This document shows, one piece after another, positions 1 through 9,406 of a stretch of 64,000 bases of DNA. The notes beneath the pieces were generated by a model. The model saw only the letters and a list, made by a program, of their open reading frames with translations, was not told the DNA's origin and ran no database searches. The number at the start of each line of letters is the position of its first letter. Position 1 is the first letter of the stretch. This DNA comes from Curtobacterium sp. Leaf261 (GTDB taxonomy: Bacteria > Actinomycetota > Actinomycetes > Actinomycetales > Microbacteriaceae), in the NCBI RefSeq assembly GCF_001422205.1, contig NZ_LMMJ01000001.1, positions 303,591 to 367,590 of the forward strand, written 5' to 3'. Position numbers and translations under genes: made by a program.

Positions 1-2177
1 TTGACGTGGTGCTCCGAGAGGACGCGCGTCACGTCGCTCAGCAGTCCGGACCGATCGAGCGCCTCGATCTGGATCTGGACGAGGAACACGCTCTTCGACG
101 ACGGCGCCCACTCGACCTCGATCATGCGATCGGGTTCCTGCATGAGCGACTGGACGTTCGTGCACGTGGCCTGGTGGACCGAGACGCCCTGCCCGCGGGT
201 GATGAACCCGACGATCTGGTCGCCCGGGACCGGCGTGCAGCACTTGGCCAACTTGACGAGGATGTCCGGCGCGCCGCGAACCAGGACGCCGCTGTCGGAG
301 CTCCGGAGCGCGCGACTCGAGACCCGTGACGGGAACGAGAACTCCGGCTCGTCCGTCTCGGTGTCGGTCTGCACACTCGCCAGGATCTTCTCGATGACGG
401 ACTGCGTGGACACGTGTCCCTCGCCGATCGCCGCGTAGAGGGCCGAGACGTCCTCGTACCGCAGGTTCGACGCGATCTCCGCGATGGAGTCCTGGCTCAT
501 CAGGCGCTGGAGCGGGAGGTTCTGCTTGCGCATCGCTCGGGCGATCGCGTCACGACCCTGCTCGATGGCCTCCTCGCGACGCTCCTTGGTGAACCACTGC
601 TTGATCTTGTTGCGGGCACGGGGACTCCGCACGAACGCGAGCCAGTCCTGACTCGGGCCGGAGTCCGGGTTCTTCGAGGTGAAGATCTCGACGACGTCCC
701 CGCTCGACAGCTCGCTCTCGAGGGGGACGAGGCGGCCGTTCACCTTGGCGCCCATCGTCCGGTGCCCGATCTCGGTGTGCACGGCGTACGCGAAGTCCAC
801 CGGGGTGGCCCCGGCGGGGAGGCCGATGACCTTGCCCTGCGGGGTGAAGACGTACGTCTCCTTCGCACCGATCTCGTACCGCAGGGAGTCGAGGAACTCG
901 GTCGGGTCGGACGTCTCGGCCTGCCAGTCGGTGATGTGCGCGAGCCAGGCCATGTCGGTGTCGGACGACGGTGCCGCCTCGACGGTGCCGTTCATCCGCT
1001 GCTTGTACTTCCAGTGCGCCGCGACGCCGAACTCGGCGCGCTGGTGCATCTCGTACGTTCGGATCTGGATCTCGACCGCACGGCCCTGCGGACCGAGGAC
1101 CGTCGTGTGGAGCGACTGGTAGAGGTTGAACTTCGGGGTGGCGATGTAGTCCTTGAAGCGACCGGGCAGCGGCGTCCACCGTGCGTGCACCGATCCCAGG
1201 ACCGCGTAGCAGTCACGCACCGTGGGCACGAGCACCCGGATGCCGACGAGGTCGTAGATCTCGTCGAACTCGCGACCTCGGACGATCATCTTCTGGTAGA
1301 TCGAGTAGTACTGCTTCGGCCGACCCATCACGTCGCCGCGGATCTTGGAGGACTTGAGGTCCCGCTTGACCGCGCCGATGACGTTCTGGACGAACTGCTC
1401 GCGCTTCGGGGTGCGCTCCTTGACGAGGCTGTCGATCTCGACGTAGAGCTTCGGGTGCAACACCGCGAACGACAGGTCCTCGAGCTCCAGCTTGATCATC
1501 TGGATCCCGAGCCGGTGCGCGAGGGGCGCGTAGATCTCGAGCGTCTCCTTCGCCTTGCGCGTCGCGGAGGCGGACTCCACGAACCCCCAGGTGCGCGCGT
1601 TGTGGAGACGATCCGCGAGCTTGATGACGAGGACGCGGATGTCCTTCGACATCGCGACGACCATCTTCCGGACCGTCTCGGCCTGGGCGCTGTCGCCGTA
1701 CTTCAACTTGTCGAGCTTGGTGACGCCGTCGACGAGCATCGCGATCTCGTCGCCGAAGTCACTCCGGAGCTCGTCGAGCGTGTACTCGGTGTCCTCGACG
1801 GTGTCGTGCAGGAGTGCGGCTGCGATCGTGATCGCCCCGATGCCGAGGTCGGCGAGGATCTGCGCGACCGCGACCGGGTGCGTGATGTACGGCTCGCCGG
1901 ACTTGCGCTTCTGGCCGTCGTGCGCGCGTTCGGCGGTCGTGTACGCGCGCTCGATGAGCGTGACGTCCGCCTTCGGGTGGTGGGTCCGTACCGTGCGGAT
2001 CAGCGTGTCGACGGCACCGGCCGGCTGGGCCCGCGAGAACAGGCGGGGCAGGAGGGCGCGGAGCGAACCGATGGAGCCCGTCGTGTTGCTGCCGCCGGGA
2101 GCACTCCCCGGGCGGAGCGGTGACTGCGGCGGAACCGCGGCGGACTCGTCGGGCGTCGACTCACGCGTGTCCGTCAT
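1..2177 (-). CDS. rel: Bifunctional (p)ppGpp synthetase/hydrolase Rel, 3' end outside window
   Basis: This gene makes and degrades the stringent-response alarmone (p)ppGpp in the cytoplasm. About 725 residues are visible. The N-terminal hydrolase domain has the metal-binding HDTVED motif at about residue 124. The synthetase domain carries RFKD at about residue 340; RxKD is the signature of bifunctional Rel enzymes, against ExDD in synthetase-only RelA. A C-terminal ACT domain starts near residue 685 and is cut by the window edge. The chosen ATG has a purine-rich RBS (AGGTGGAGC), and a TAGTCT -10 box lies at 2206-2211. It stands at the end of the sec-ruv-pdx block, its usual actinobacterial neighbourhood. 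Confidence 0.96.
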   Translation of the reverse strand, partial: MTDTRESTPDESAAVPPQSPLRPGSAPGGSNTTGSIGSLRALLPRLFSRAQPAGAVDTLIRTVRTHHPKADVTLIERAYTTAERAHDGQKRKSGEPYITHPVAVAQILADLGIGAITIAAALLHDTVEDTEYTLDELRSDFGDEIAMLVDGVTKLDKLKYGDSAQAETVRKMVVAMSKDIRVLVIKLADRLHNARTWGFVESASATRKAKETLEIYAPLAHRLGIQMIKLELEDLSFAVLHPKLYVEIDSLVKERTPKREQFVQNVIGAVKRDLKSSKIRGDVMGRPKQYYSIYQKMIVRGREFDEIYDLVGIRVLVPTVRDCYAVLGSVHARWTPLPGRFKDYIATPKFNLYQSLHTTVLGPQGRAVEIQIRTYEMHQRAEFGVAAHWKYKQRMNGTVEAAPSSDTDMAWLAHITDWQAETSDPTEFLDSLRYEIGAKETYVFTPQGKVIGLPAGATPVDFAYAVHTEIGHRTMGAKVNGRLVPLESELSSGDVVEIFTSKNPDSGPSQDWLAFVRSPRARNKIKQWFTKERREEAIEQGRDAIARAMRKQNLPLQRLMSQDSIAEIASNLRYEDVSALYAAIGEGHVSTQSVIEKILASVQTDTETDEPEFSFPSRVSSRALRSSDSGVLVRGAPDILVKLAKCCTPVPGDQIVGFITRGQGVSVHQATCTNVQSLMQEPDRMIEVEWAPSSKSVFLVQIQIEALDRSGLLSDVTRVLSEHHV

Positions 2178-2222
2178 GCTCCACCTCTCGCCGTACGATC
2201 AGGTCAGACTACGCGCGAGCGC

Positions 2223-2573
2223 TCAGGCTTCCGAATCCGGTTCGCCGACGGCGTCCGTGGCGCTCCCGGTGACGACCGCTCCCCCGGCTGCCTGCCACGC
2301 GACCATGCCGCCGGCCACGCTCACGGCCGGGACACCGGATCGCTCGAGCGACTCGGCGACGATGCCGGACCGGCGGCCGGAGTGGCAGACGATGATCGCG
2401 GGATCGTCGTCGTCGGCGTCGACCTCGGTCCACCGTTCCTGCAGGGCGGACATCGGGAGGAACGACGCCTCGGGAGCGTGCCCGCCGTCCCACTCGTCCT
2501 GCTCACGCACGTCGATGAGTCGCGACCCGGCCGCGACGCGACGGAGTGCCTCGGTGATGTCGATCTCCTGCAC
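2223..2573 (-). CDS. Rhodanese-like domain protein
   Basis: A single-domain rhodanese of 116 residues. The active-site loop reads CHSGRRSG with the catalytic cysteine, and the N-terminal part has the LIDVREQDEW signature. Such proteins accept or transfer sulfane sulfur as a cysteine persulfide; the partner here is unknown. GTG is chosen as start because an AGAGGGAG Shine-Dalgarno precedes it. It lies between secF and rel on the same strand, 32 bp after secF's 5' neighbour order would read through, so co-transcription is possible. The last 15 residues are acidic and probably disordered. Confidence 0.88.
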   Translation of the reverse strand: MQEIDITEALRRVAAGSRLIDVREQDEWDGGHAPEASFLPMSALQERWTEVDADDDDPAIIVCHSGRRSGIVAESLERSGVPAVSVAGGMVAWQAAGGAVVTGSATDAVGEPDSEA

Positions 2574-2605
2574 GATGCTGCTCCCTCTTGCTCGGGTGGC
2601 GTCGG

Positions 2606-3604
2606 TCAGACCGCGTCGACCGGCTCCTTGGCCGACTTGGCCTGGACCTTCTTCGCGTCGGACTTCTTGATGCGGTCCTCGCCCTCGCGGAGGTGGGCGT
2701 ACAGCGGACTCGCGATGAAGATCGTCGAGTAGGTCCCGACGATGATCCCGATGAACAGCGCGAGCGAGATGTCCCGCAGCGTTCCGGCACCGAGCACGTA
2801 CGAGCCGATGAAGAGGATGGCGGCGACGGGCAGGAGCGCCACCACGGAGGTGTTGATCGACCGGACCAGCGTCTGGTTCACCGCGAGGTTGACCGACTGG
2901 GCGAAGGTGCGGCGCGAGCCGTCCTGGTCGTGCGAGGTGTTCTCGCGGACCTTGTCGAACACCACGACGGTGTCGTAGAGCGAGTACCCGAGGATCGTCA
3001 GGAAGCCGATCACCGCGGCGGGCGTGACCTCGAACCCGACGATCCCGTACACGCCGGCCGTCAGGATGAGGTCGTGGAGGAGCGCCACCATCGCGGCGAG
3101 CGACATCTTCCAGGTGCGGAAGTAGATCGTCATGAACACGGCGGCGAGGACGAGGAAGATCACCAGGCCGCGGATCGACTGGTTGAGGACGTCGGCCCCC
3201 CAGGTCGCACCGATGAAGGACGATGCGACACGGGACTCCGGCACGTCGTACGCCTTGGCGAGGGCCGTCGCCACGTCGTCGTTCTGCGTCGTGGTCAGCT
3301 GCGACGTCTGCACCCGGATCGAGTCGGTCCCGAGCTGCGAGACGCGGGGGATGACGTCGGACACGACGCCCTCCACGGCGTTCGTGGCCTTCGTCTGGTC
3401 GAGGCTCGTGGTCTTGGAGATCGTGAACTCGGACCCACCCGTGAACTCGATCCCGAGGTGGAACCCGCCCCGGAGGAACGGCACGAGTGCGGACAGGACG
3501 ATGCACGCGATCGCGATCGAGTACCACAGGCGTCGGCGTCCGACGATGTCGTAGGAGCGCTTGCCCGTGTAGAGGTCGCTGCCGAACTGGCTGAAGCTGG
3601 CCAT
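2606..3604 (-). CDS. secF: Protein translocase subunit SecF
   Basis: Membrane subunit of the SecDF complex, which uses the proton gradient to pull preproteins through SecYEG. The 332 residues have one N-terminal membrane helix, a periplasmic-side domain with the GIEFTGGSEF motif, then five helices with the family's GYSLYDTVVVFDKVRE motif. The C-terminal tail is lysine-rich and cytoplasmic. Its ATG shares one base with the secD stop (TGATG), so translation is coupled to secD. Length and order yajC-secD-secF match the actinobacterial norm. Confidence 0.97.
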   Translation of the reverse strand: MASFSQFGSDLYTGKRSYDIVGRRRLWYSIAIACIVLSALVPFLRGGFHLGIEFTGGSEFTISKTTSLDQTKATNAVEGVVSDVIPRVSQLGTDSIRVQTSQLTTTQNDDVATALAKAYDVPESRVASSFIGATWGADVLNQSIRGLVIFLVLAAVFMTIYFRTWKMSLAAMVALLHDLILTAGVYGIVGFEVTPAAVIGFLTILGYSLYDTVVVFDKVRENTSHDQDGSRRTFAQSVNLAVNQTLVRSINTSVVALLPVAAILFIGSYVLGAGTLRDISLALFIGIIVGTYSTIFIASPLYAHLREGEDRIKKSDAKKVQAKSAKEPVDAV

Positions 3605-5361
3605 CAGCTGTCCTTCCCGTCGGTGCCGCGACCAGTCTCAGCGCCGGCGTCGGTGGTGTCCTTGCCCGCGAGGGCCTTGCGTTCGGCGATCGTCTGACGA
3701 CGCTCGGCCTCACGCGCGCTCTTCTGGCGCTTGCCGTCGACGACCGGCGCCCTGAACTGGGATCTCCCCCGGTACACCGCGCCGAGCGCTGTCGGATCGA
3801 GCCCGCTGAACTTGTGCCCCTCGCCGAAGAACTTGGTCCTGGCGATGAGCTGGAGCATCGGGTGGGTGAACAGTGTGACGACGATGATGTCGATGATCGT
3901 CGTGAGCAGCAGCGTCAGCGCGAAGCCCTTGACGTCGCTGACCGCCAGGATGTACAGCGTGACGGCGGCGAGGAAGTTCACCGAGTCCGACGCGAAGATC
4001 GTCCGGAGTGCACGCTTCCACCCGGCCTCCACGGCGCTCTCCAGGCCCCGCCCGTCGCGCAGTTCGTCGCGGATGCGCTCGAAGTAGACGATGAAGGAGT
4101 CCGCCGTGATGCCGATCGCCACGATGAGCCCGGCGACACCCGCCAGGGACAACCGGTAGTCGATCCGCCAGGACATCACTGCGATCACGAGGTAGGTGAG
4201 CGTCGCGGCGACGCCGAGGGACAGCACGGTCACGAACGCGAGCGCCCGGTACTGGATCACCGAGTAGATGACGACGAGGATGAGACCGATCAGGCCGGCG
4301 ATGAGCCCGCCGAGCAGCTGGGCCGACCCGAGCGTCGCGGAGATGTTCTCCTTCGACTGGACCGTGAAGTTGATCGGCAGCGCGCCGAACTTCAGCTGGT
4401 CGGCGAGGGTCTTGGCGGAGTCGGCGGTGAACGACCCGGTGATCTGGGCCTTGCCGTTCGTGATCGCCGAGTTCGTGGACGGTGCCGTGATCACGTTGCC
4501 GTCGAGCACGATCGCGAACTGGTTCTGCGGCGCCTGGAGCGCGACGAGCCGCGACGTCACCGTGCGGAAGTCCTTGGTGCCGTCGCCGTTGAACGTCAGG
4601 TTGACGGCCCACTCACCGGTCGAGACGCCCTGGGAGTTCGTCGCGATGCCGGACGTGGCGTTGCTGATGTCCGCGCCGAGGACCTCGACCGGGCCGAGGA
4701 GGTACTTGCTCGTGCCGTCCTGGTCGCACGTCACGAGGGGCTTGCTGTCGGGCGCGTCGGTGACGTCGTCCGGGGCGGCGCAGCTGTAGTTCGTGTACAG
4801 GTCGGCCAGCCGCGGGGAGACCTGGTTCAGGTCGCTGCCGCTCGTCGGTTTGACGCTCGGCGTGGCTGCCAGCGACGCGGGCGGTGTGTACGGCGCGGCG
4901 GACTTGGTGGCGTTCGAGCCCTTGCCGCCGACGGCGGTGTTGGTCGCGGCCTCGGTGGTCAGCACCGGGCGGAACGTCAGCTTCGCGGCGGCCTCGATGC
5001 GCGCGATCGTCTCCTTGTCGGGCTTGCCCGGGATGGAGACGACGATGTTGTTGCCGCCCTGCGTGTTGATCTCCGACTCAGACACGCCCGTCGCGTCGAT
5101 GCGCTGCCGGATGATGTTCACGGCCTGGTTGAGCTGGTCGGAGTTGACGTTCGACCCGCCCGTGTTCTTCGCCGCGAGGGTGATCTGCGTGCCGCCCTGG
5201 AGGTCGAGCGCGAGTTCGGGGACCCAGCTGGCGCCCTTCGCCCACGTCGCCTTGTTCGCGAGGATCGTCGCGGTCCCGTTCAGCGCCGCGAGTGCGGCGA
5301 TGATGATGACCAACCAGGTGAGGGAGCGAAGCGCCTTCTTGACGGGTGTCGTTCGTGCCAC
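3604..5361 (-). CDS. secD: Protein translocase subunit SecD
   Basis: Partner of SecF in proton-driven late-stage protein export. The 585-residue product has one N-terminal helix, then the LDLQGGTQITL motif that marks the first extracytoplasmic domain, an inserted Thr/Ser/Pro-rich stretch near residues 140-175, and a C-terminal half of five helices containing DSFIVYFERIRDE. The last 60 residues are charged and cytoplasmic. The insertion is common in actinobacterial SecD. A hairpin lies between it and yajC at 5434-5456. Confidence 0.97.
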   Translation of the reverse strand: MARTTPVKKALRSLTWLVIIIAALAALNGTATILANKATWAKGASWVPELALDLQGGTQITLAAKNTGGSNVNSDQLNQAVNIIRQRIDATGVSESEINTQGGNNIVVSIPGKPDKETIARIEAAAKLTFRPVLTTEAATNTAVGGKGSNATKSAAPYTPPASLAATPSVKPTSGSDLNQVSPRLADLYTNYSCAAPDDVTDAPDSKPLVTCDQDGTSKYLLGPVEVLGADISNATSGIATNSQGVSTGEWAVNLTFNGDGTKDFRTVTSRLVALQAPQNQFAIVLDGNVITAPSTNSAITNGKAQITGSFTADSAKTLADQLKFGALPINFTVQSKENISATLGSAQLLGGLIAGLIGLILVVIYSVIQYRALAFVTVLSLGVAATLTYLVIAVMSWRIDYRLSLAGVAGLIVAIGITADSFIVYFERIRDELRDGRGLESAVEAGWKRALRTIFASDSVNFLAAVTLYILAVSDVKGFALTLLLTTIIDIIVVTLFTHPMLQLIARTKFFGEGHKFSGLDPTALGAVYRGRSQFRAPVVDGKRQKSAREAERRQTIAERKALAGKDTTDAGAETGRGTDGKDS

Positions 5362-5433
5362 CGGTGCGTCTCGTCTTTCTGTACGGGCCCATGCGCGCGG
5401 TCGCGCCGGGTTCGAAGGGGTGCCCTCGGGGGG

Positions 5434-5456
5434 CGGGTGACGTCAGACGTCACCCG
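5434..5456. other. Perfect 10-bp inverted repeat between yajC and secD
   Basis: CGGGTGACGT and ACGTCACCCG flank a 3-base loop. No T-run follows on the minus strand. It may be a weak terminator or attenuating hairpin in the secD leader. Confidence 0.55.
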
Positions 5457-5478
5457 GGCATGGATGGGTGTCGGTGTC

Positions 5479-5895
5479 TCAGCGCTCGTCGAATCGGCGG
5501 TCGTCGGTGCGCTTGGTGTCCTCGTCGATCTGGTCGACGCGCTCCCCGTAGACCGGCTCGCCGTTCAGCTCCATGCTCGGCGCCGTCGTGTCCTCGGTGG
5601 TCGAGGCCGACGTGTCGACGTCGGTGGTCTCGTCGTCCACGACGCGCGAGAGCGTCTGGCGGTGGACGGTGATGACGGTGCCCGGAGCGACCTCGACGTC
5701 GGCGGTGACCTTCTCGTCGTTCACCGACACCAGGGTGCCGTAGATCCCGAAGGACAGCATCACGCGAGCACCGGGGACCATCTTGGTCGCGAGCTCAGCC
5801 TGCTGCGTCTTGCGCTTGCGGCTGTTCCGGAACATGAGGAACACGAGCCCCACGAGGAGGACCAGCATGATGATGGTCGTCGGGTTGAACTGCAT
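5479..5895 (-). CDS. yajC: Preprotein translocase subunit YajC
   Basis: Small single-pass accessory protein of the SecDF-YajC complex. The 138 residues begin with a hydrophobic helix (about residues 7-25), then the conserved RKRKTQQAELATKMVPGARVM segment and a soluble acidic tail of about 60 residues. It is the first gene of the yajC-secD-secF cluster. A TAGACT box at 5935-5940 on the minus strand could be its -10, leaving about a 35-nt leader. Confidence 0.93.
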   Translation of the reverse strand: MQFNPTTIIMLVLLVGLVFLMFRNSRKRKTQQAELATKMVPGARVMLSFGIYGTLVSVNDEKVTADVEVAPGTVITVHRQTLSRVVDDETTDVDTSASTTEDTTAPSMELNGEPVYGERVDQIDEDTKRTDDRRFDER

Positions 5896-6018
5896 GAGGT
5901 GAAGCCTTCCAGAGTGCTCGAAACGGGCGGGAGCAGTCTAGGGCACCCGCCTGTGAGTCGCGGAGCGCCCGGGGCGCGCCACCGAATCGGTCGGGAGGCA
6001 CGGGCTCGGTCCCGCGGG

Positions 6019-7125
6019 TCAGCCGTCGGCCTCGAACAACCCGGGTTGCGCAGTGGTCGCGCCGAGACCGGTCCGGCCGGGTGCCGACTGGCCGGGTGCC
6101 GACTGGCCGGGTGCCGCCTGGCCGGGCGCCGACTGACCGGGGGTGAGGCCCATGTGCTGCCACGCGAGGGGTGTCGCGACCCGGCCCCGCGGTGTCCTCG
6201 TCACGAGGCCGACCCGCACGAGGAACGGCTCGACGACCGACTCGATGGTCTCGCTCTCCTCGCCCACGGAGACCGCGAGGGTGTTCAGGCCGACCGGGCC
6301 GCCGTCGAACCGCGTGAGCAGGATGTCGAGCACGGCGCGGTCGAGTCGGTCGAGGCCGAGGTCGTCGACGTCGTAGAGGTCGAGCGCGCCCCGGACCGCG
6401 GCGAGCCCGTCGTCTCCCCCGTGCACCAGGGCGAAGTCCCGCACGCGGCGGAGCAGGCGGTTCGCGATGCGGGGTGTGCCGCGGGAGCGCCCGGCGATCT
6501 CGCGGAGCGCGGTGCGGTCGATACCGAGGTCGAGGAGGCCTGCGGCGCGCACGAGCACCTGCTCGAGTTCGTCGTGCTCGTAGAACTCCAGGTGCGCCGT
6601 GAACCCGAAGCGGTCGCGCAGGGGGTTCGGCAGGAGACCGGACCTGGTGGTCGCGCCGACCAGGGTGAACGGCGCGAGGTCGAGCGGGATGCTCGTCGCA
6701 CCCGCACCCTTGCCGACCATGATGTCGATCCGGAAGTCCTCCATCGCGAGGTAGAGCATCTCCTCCGCCGACCGCGCCATCCGGTGGATCTCGTCGATGA
6801 AGAGGACCTCGCCGGGCACGAGGGAGGACAGCACCGCCGCGAGGTCGCCCGCGTGCTGGATGGCCGGACCACTCGACATCCGCAGCGGCCGGTCCGACTC
6901 GTACGCGACGATCATCGCGAGGGTCGTCTTTCCGAGGCCCGGGGGGCCGGCGAGGAGGATGTGGTCGGGCGTCCGGTCCTGCATCGCAGCGGCCTTGAGG
7001 AGGAGCTCGAGCTGCCCGCGCACCTTGCGTTGGCCGACGAACTCGGCGAGCGACTTCGGGCGCATGGCCCCCTCGAACGCGAGCTCCGCGTCCGACTCCG
7101 CGCCGGCCGACGTGATGCCGCTCAC
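6019..7125 (-). CDS. ruvB: Holliday junction branch migration DNA helicase RuvB
   Basis: Hexameric AAA+ motor that drives Holliday-junction branch migration with RuvA. Of 368 residues, Walker A is GPPGLGKT and Walker B is FIDEIHR, followed by sensor motif GATTRSG and the C-terminal winged helix (TPRGR). The GTG start overlaps the ruvA stop by 4 bases (GTGA), so the two are coupled. Odd feature: near the C terminus a 15-bp unit encoding roughly APGQS is repeated four to five times (about 6075-6140), lengthening a tail that is normally short. A fragment like the window's dispersed palindrome lies just past the stop. Confidence 0.97.
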   Translation of the reverse strand: MSGITSAGAESDAELAFEGAMRPKSLAEFVGQRKVRGQLELLLKAAAMQDRTPDHILLAGPPGLGKTTLAMIVAYESDRPLRMSSGPAIQHAGDLAAVLSSLVPGEVLFIDEIHRMARSAEEMLYLAMEDFRIDIMVGKGAGATSIPLDLAPFTLVGATTRSGLLPNPLRDRFGFTAHLEFYEHDELEQVLVRAAGLLDLGIDRTALREIAGRSRGTPRIANRLLRRVRDFALVHGGDDGLAAVRGALDLYDVDDLGLDRLDRAVLDILLTRFDGGPVGLNTLAVSVGEESETIESVVEPFLVRVGLVTRTPRGRVATPLAWQHMGLTPGQSAPGQAAPGQSAPGQSAPGRTGLGATTAQPGLFEADG

Positions 7126-7796
7126 CGCGCACCGCCCGGCACACGGGGCGACGTCGCACGGGGCGACGTCGACCTGGGCGACGTGGAGTGCTGTGCGGCG
7201 GCGGGGTTGAGTGTGCCGAGCGCTGCACGGAGGAGCGCCTGCGTGCCCATCGACTCCACGCCGGGTTCGTTGTGGATCGTGGCCTCGACCGCGATGCGCG
7301 CGGCGTCCTCGCGCCATCCGAGCCCCACGAGCGCCGTGACGACGTCCTCGGAGGCGGGGTGCGCCGTGACCGGTGCGACGACGTGTTCGGTCACGACCGC
7401 CGTGACCTTGCCGGCGAGCTGCACCGTGATGAGCTTGGCCGTCTTCGGGCCGATGCCGCTCACCTTGCGGAAGGCTGCGTCGTCGTCGTCCGTCACCGCG
7501 CGGGCGACCTGGGCCGGGCTCATCGCGGCGAGCACGCCGAGCGCCGACTTCGGACCGACCCCCGACACGCTCCGCAGCAGGTCGAACACCTCGAGCGCCT
7601 CGGTCGTCTCGAACCCGAAGAGCGAGAAGTCGTCCTCGCGCACGATGAGCGCGGTCCGGACGAACACGTCGGCGCCGTGGCGGACGGACAGCGCGTGCTG
7701 CGGGGTCACGGTCACGGCGTACCCGACGCCGCCGACCTCGAGCACCAGCCGTGATCCGGCGACGTCGATGCAGGTCCCACGGAGGCTCGCGATCAT
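7122..7796 (-). CDS. ruvA: Holliday junction branch migration protein RuvA
   Basis: Tetrameric four-way-junction binding protein that loads RuvB. The 224 residues include the N-terminal OB fold ([16 protein letters not shown]) and two helix-hairpin-helix motifs, SGVGPKSAL and SGIGPKTAK, then domain III for RuvB contact. The product is about 20 residues longer than usual because of a Ser/Pro/Arg/Thr tail with three SPR-type repeats. Its ATG overlaps the ruvC stop (ATGA) and its stop overlaps the ruvB start, giving a tight ruvC-ruvA-ruvB operon. Confidence 0.97.
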   Translation of the reverse strand: MIASLRGTCIDVAGSRLVLEVGGVGYAVTVTPQHALSVRHGADVFVRTALIVREDDFSLFGFETTEALEVFDLLRSVSGVGPKSALGVLAAMSPAQVARAVTDDDDAAFRKVSGIGPKTAKLITVQLAGKVTAVVTEHVVAPVTAHPASEDVVTALVGLGWREDAARIAVEATIHNEPGVESMGTQALLRAALGTLNPAAAQHSTSPRSTSPRATSPRVPGGAR

Positions 7797-8386
7797 GTCC
7801 CGAGCCTACGGGCCGCCGACGACGCAGCCGTGCCGACAGACCGCTCCGCATCACGCCAGGCGCGCTGTGCGGGGGTGAGTCCCCCGGCTCCCGACGCGCC
7901 TGCGACGGGCGTGCCGCGCCTCCAGGCATGGCAGATCGCCAGGGCGAGCGCGTCGGACGCGTCCGCCGGCTTCGGTGCCTCGGCGAGGCCGAGCACACGC
8001 GCGACCATCGTCGCGACCTGCTTCTTGTCGGCGTTGCCGTAGCCGCTGATGGCGGCCTTGACCTCGGACGGTGTGTGCAGCGCGACCGGGATGTCCCGCG
8101 ACGCGGCAGCGTGCAGTGCGAGCCCAGCGGCCTGGGCGGTGCCCATCACCGTCCGGACGTTCGCCTGCGCGAACACGCGCTCCACCGCCACGGCGTCCGG
8201 ACCGAACTCGTCGATCGCAGCACCGATGCCGGCGGCGATCCGGACGAGGCGCTGCTCGAGCGGCATGTCCGACGGCGTCCTGATCACCGTGACGTGCACG
8301 AGGGATGCCCGACGGTTCGCCGCGACCTCGACGACACCGACACCGCACCGGGTCAGACCGGGGTCGATGCCGAGGACGCGGATCAC
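7793..8386 (-). CDS. ruvC: Crossover junction endodeoxyribonuclease RuvC
   Basis: Dimeric Holliday-junction resolvase. The 197 residues have the RNase H-like fold with acidic catalytic positions in GIDPGLT (Asp), VERVFAQ (Glu) and [12 protein letters not shown] (two Asp). The GTG start (V-I-R-V-L-G) puts the first catalytic Asp near residue 7, as in the family. The stop overlaps the ruvA start by 4 bases, and yebC ends 23 bp upstream. About 25 extra C-terminal residues are low in conservation. Confidence 0.96.
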   Translation of the reverse strand: MIRVLGIDPGLTRCGVGVVEVAANRRASLVHVTVIRTPSDMPLEQRLVRIAAGIGAAIDEFGPDAVAVERVFAQANVRTVMGTAQAAGLALHAAASRDIPVALHTPSEVKAAISGYGNADKKQVATMVARVLGLAEAPKPADASDALALAICHAWRRGTPVAGASGAGGLTPAQRAWRDAERSVGTAASSAARRLGT

Positions 8387-8409
8387 AGCGTCACCGTCGG
8401 CACGGGGTG

Positions 8410-9177
8410 CTACTCCTCGTCGTCGGCGTCGAGTTCCGCCTGCACGTCCGAGGGGATCGAGAAGTTCGAGTAGACGTTCTGCACGTCGTCGCTGTCCTCG
8501 AGCGCGTCGATGAGCTTGAAGACCTTGCGGGCGGTCTCGGCGTCGATGTCGATCTTGAGCCCGGGGACGAACTCGGCATCGGCGGAGTCGTAGTCGATCC
8601 CGGCGTCCTGGAGCGCCGTCCGTGCCGCGACGAGGTCGGTCGCCTCGGTGATGATCTCGAACCCGCCGCCCTGGTCGGTCACCTCTTCGGCACCGGCGTC
8701 GAGCACGGCACCGAGGACGTCGTCCTCGGTCAGCCCGTCGACCTTGGCGACCGAGATGACGCCCTTGCGGGAGAAGTTGTACGCGACGCTCCCGGGGTCG
8801 CCCATCGTGCCGCCGTTCCGGGTCATCGTGATCCGGACCTCGGCCGCAGCGCGGTTCTTGTTCTCGGTGAGGCACTCGATCAGCATCGCGACACCGTTGG
8901 GGCCGTAGCCCTCGTACATGATGGTCTGGTAGTCGATGGACTCGCCGGTGAGCCCAGCGCCGCGCTTGACGGCACGGTCGATGTTGTCGTTCGGGACCGA
9001 GGTCTTCTTGGCCTTCTGCACGGCGTCGACGAGCGTCGGGTTGCCCGACATGTCGGCACCGCCCATCTTGGCGGCGACCTCGATGTTCTTGATGAGCTTG
9101 GCGAACGACTTGGCACGGCGGCCGTCGATGACGGCCTTCTTGTGCTTGGTCGTCGCCCACTTGGAATGCCCGGACAC
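8410..9177 (-). CDS. YebC/PmpR family regulator (TACO1-like)
   Basis: Conserved 255-residue protein of the YebC family, known as a DNA-binding regulator in some bacteria and as a translation factor for proline stretches in others. It begins with the signature [13 protein letters not shown] and has the central motif NRAAAEVR and the [11 protein letters not shown] segment. A GTG start is preceded by GTAGGAGAACC, a good RBS. It heads the yebC-ruvCAB operon, a widespread linkage. A TAGGAT box at 9210-9215 on the minus strand is a likely -10. Confidence 0.95.
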   Translation of the reverse strand: MSGHSKWATTKHKKAVIDGRRAKSFAKLIKNIEVAAKMGGADMSGNPTLVDAVQKAKKTSVPNDNIDRAVKRGAGLTGESIDYQTIMYEGYGPNGVAMLIECLTENKNRAAAEVRITMTRNGGTMGDPGSVAYNFSRKGVISVAKVDGLTEDDVLGAVLDAGAEEVTDQGGGFEIITEATDLVAARTALQDAGIDYDSADAEFVPGLKIDIDAETARKVFKLIDALEDSDDVQNVYSNFSIPSDVQAELDADDEE

Positions 9178-9216
9178 GGTTCTCCTACGGTTGGTGAAAG
9201 TTCCCGACCATCCTAC

Positions 9217-9260
9217 GGCCGGGAGGCACGTGGCGGCGTCGCGCCGCGCCTCCCGTCCGC
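9217..9260. repeat. Dispersed palindromic element, intergenic copy
   Basis: Arms GGCCGGGAGGCACG and CCGCGCCTCCCGTCC pair around a GC-rich loop. It is one of the GGAGGC...GCCTCC elements found elsewhere at 23988, 31714, 43489, 55033 and 60662. It lies between pdxT and yebC, close to the yebC -35 region. Confidence 0.7.
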
Positions 9261-9329
9261 CTCGGTGCGCGTCCGGCGACGTGACGCTTCGAGGGGAAAG
9301 CGACCGATCCACGCGCTGTTTCCCGGTGT

Positions 9330-9357
9330 CCTGTCGCTTTCCGGGGAAAGCGACAGG
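9330..9357. terminator. 13-bp perfect inverted repeat (GGAAAGCGACAGG arms)
   Basis: CCTGTCGCTTTCC and its exact complement are separated by two bases. A further direct copy of GGGGAAAGCGAC lies at 9293-9304. The hairpin stands upstream of pdxT on the plus-strand map, downstream of the pdxS-pdxT operon's opposite side, with no clear T-run, so terminator function is uncertain. Confidence 0.5.
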
Positions 9358-9406
9358 CGCGACCGGGCTCAGCACGGCGACGGGCCGACCGTGGGTGGGG
9401 TGCGCG

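Noticed and set aside
414..2123. Long plus-strand frame opposite rel
   Set aside because: Antisense shadow of a certain gene with no RBS or motif.
3814..7878. Very long open frame on the plus strand opposite secD-yajC-ruv genes
   Set aside because: The translation is dominated by Arg, Asp, Gly and Glu from the complement of GC-rich codons, has no domain, and lies opposite five certain genes.
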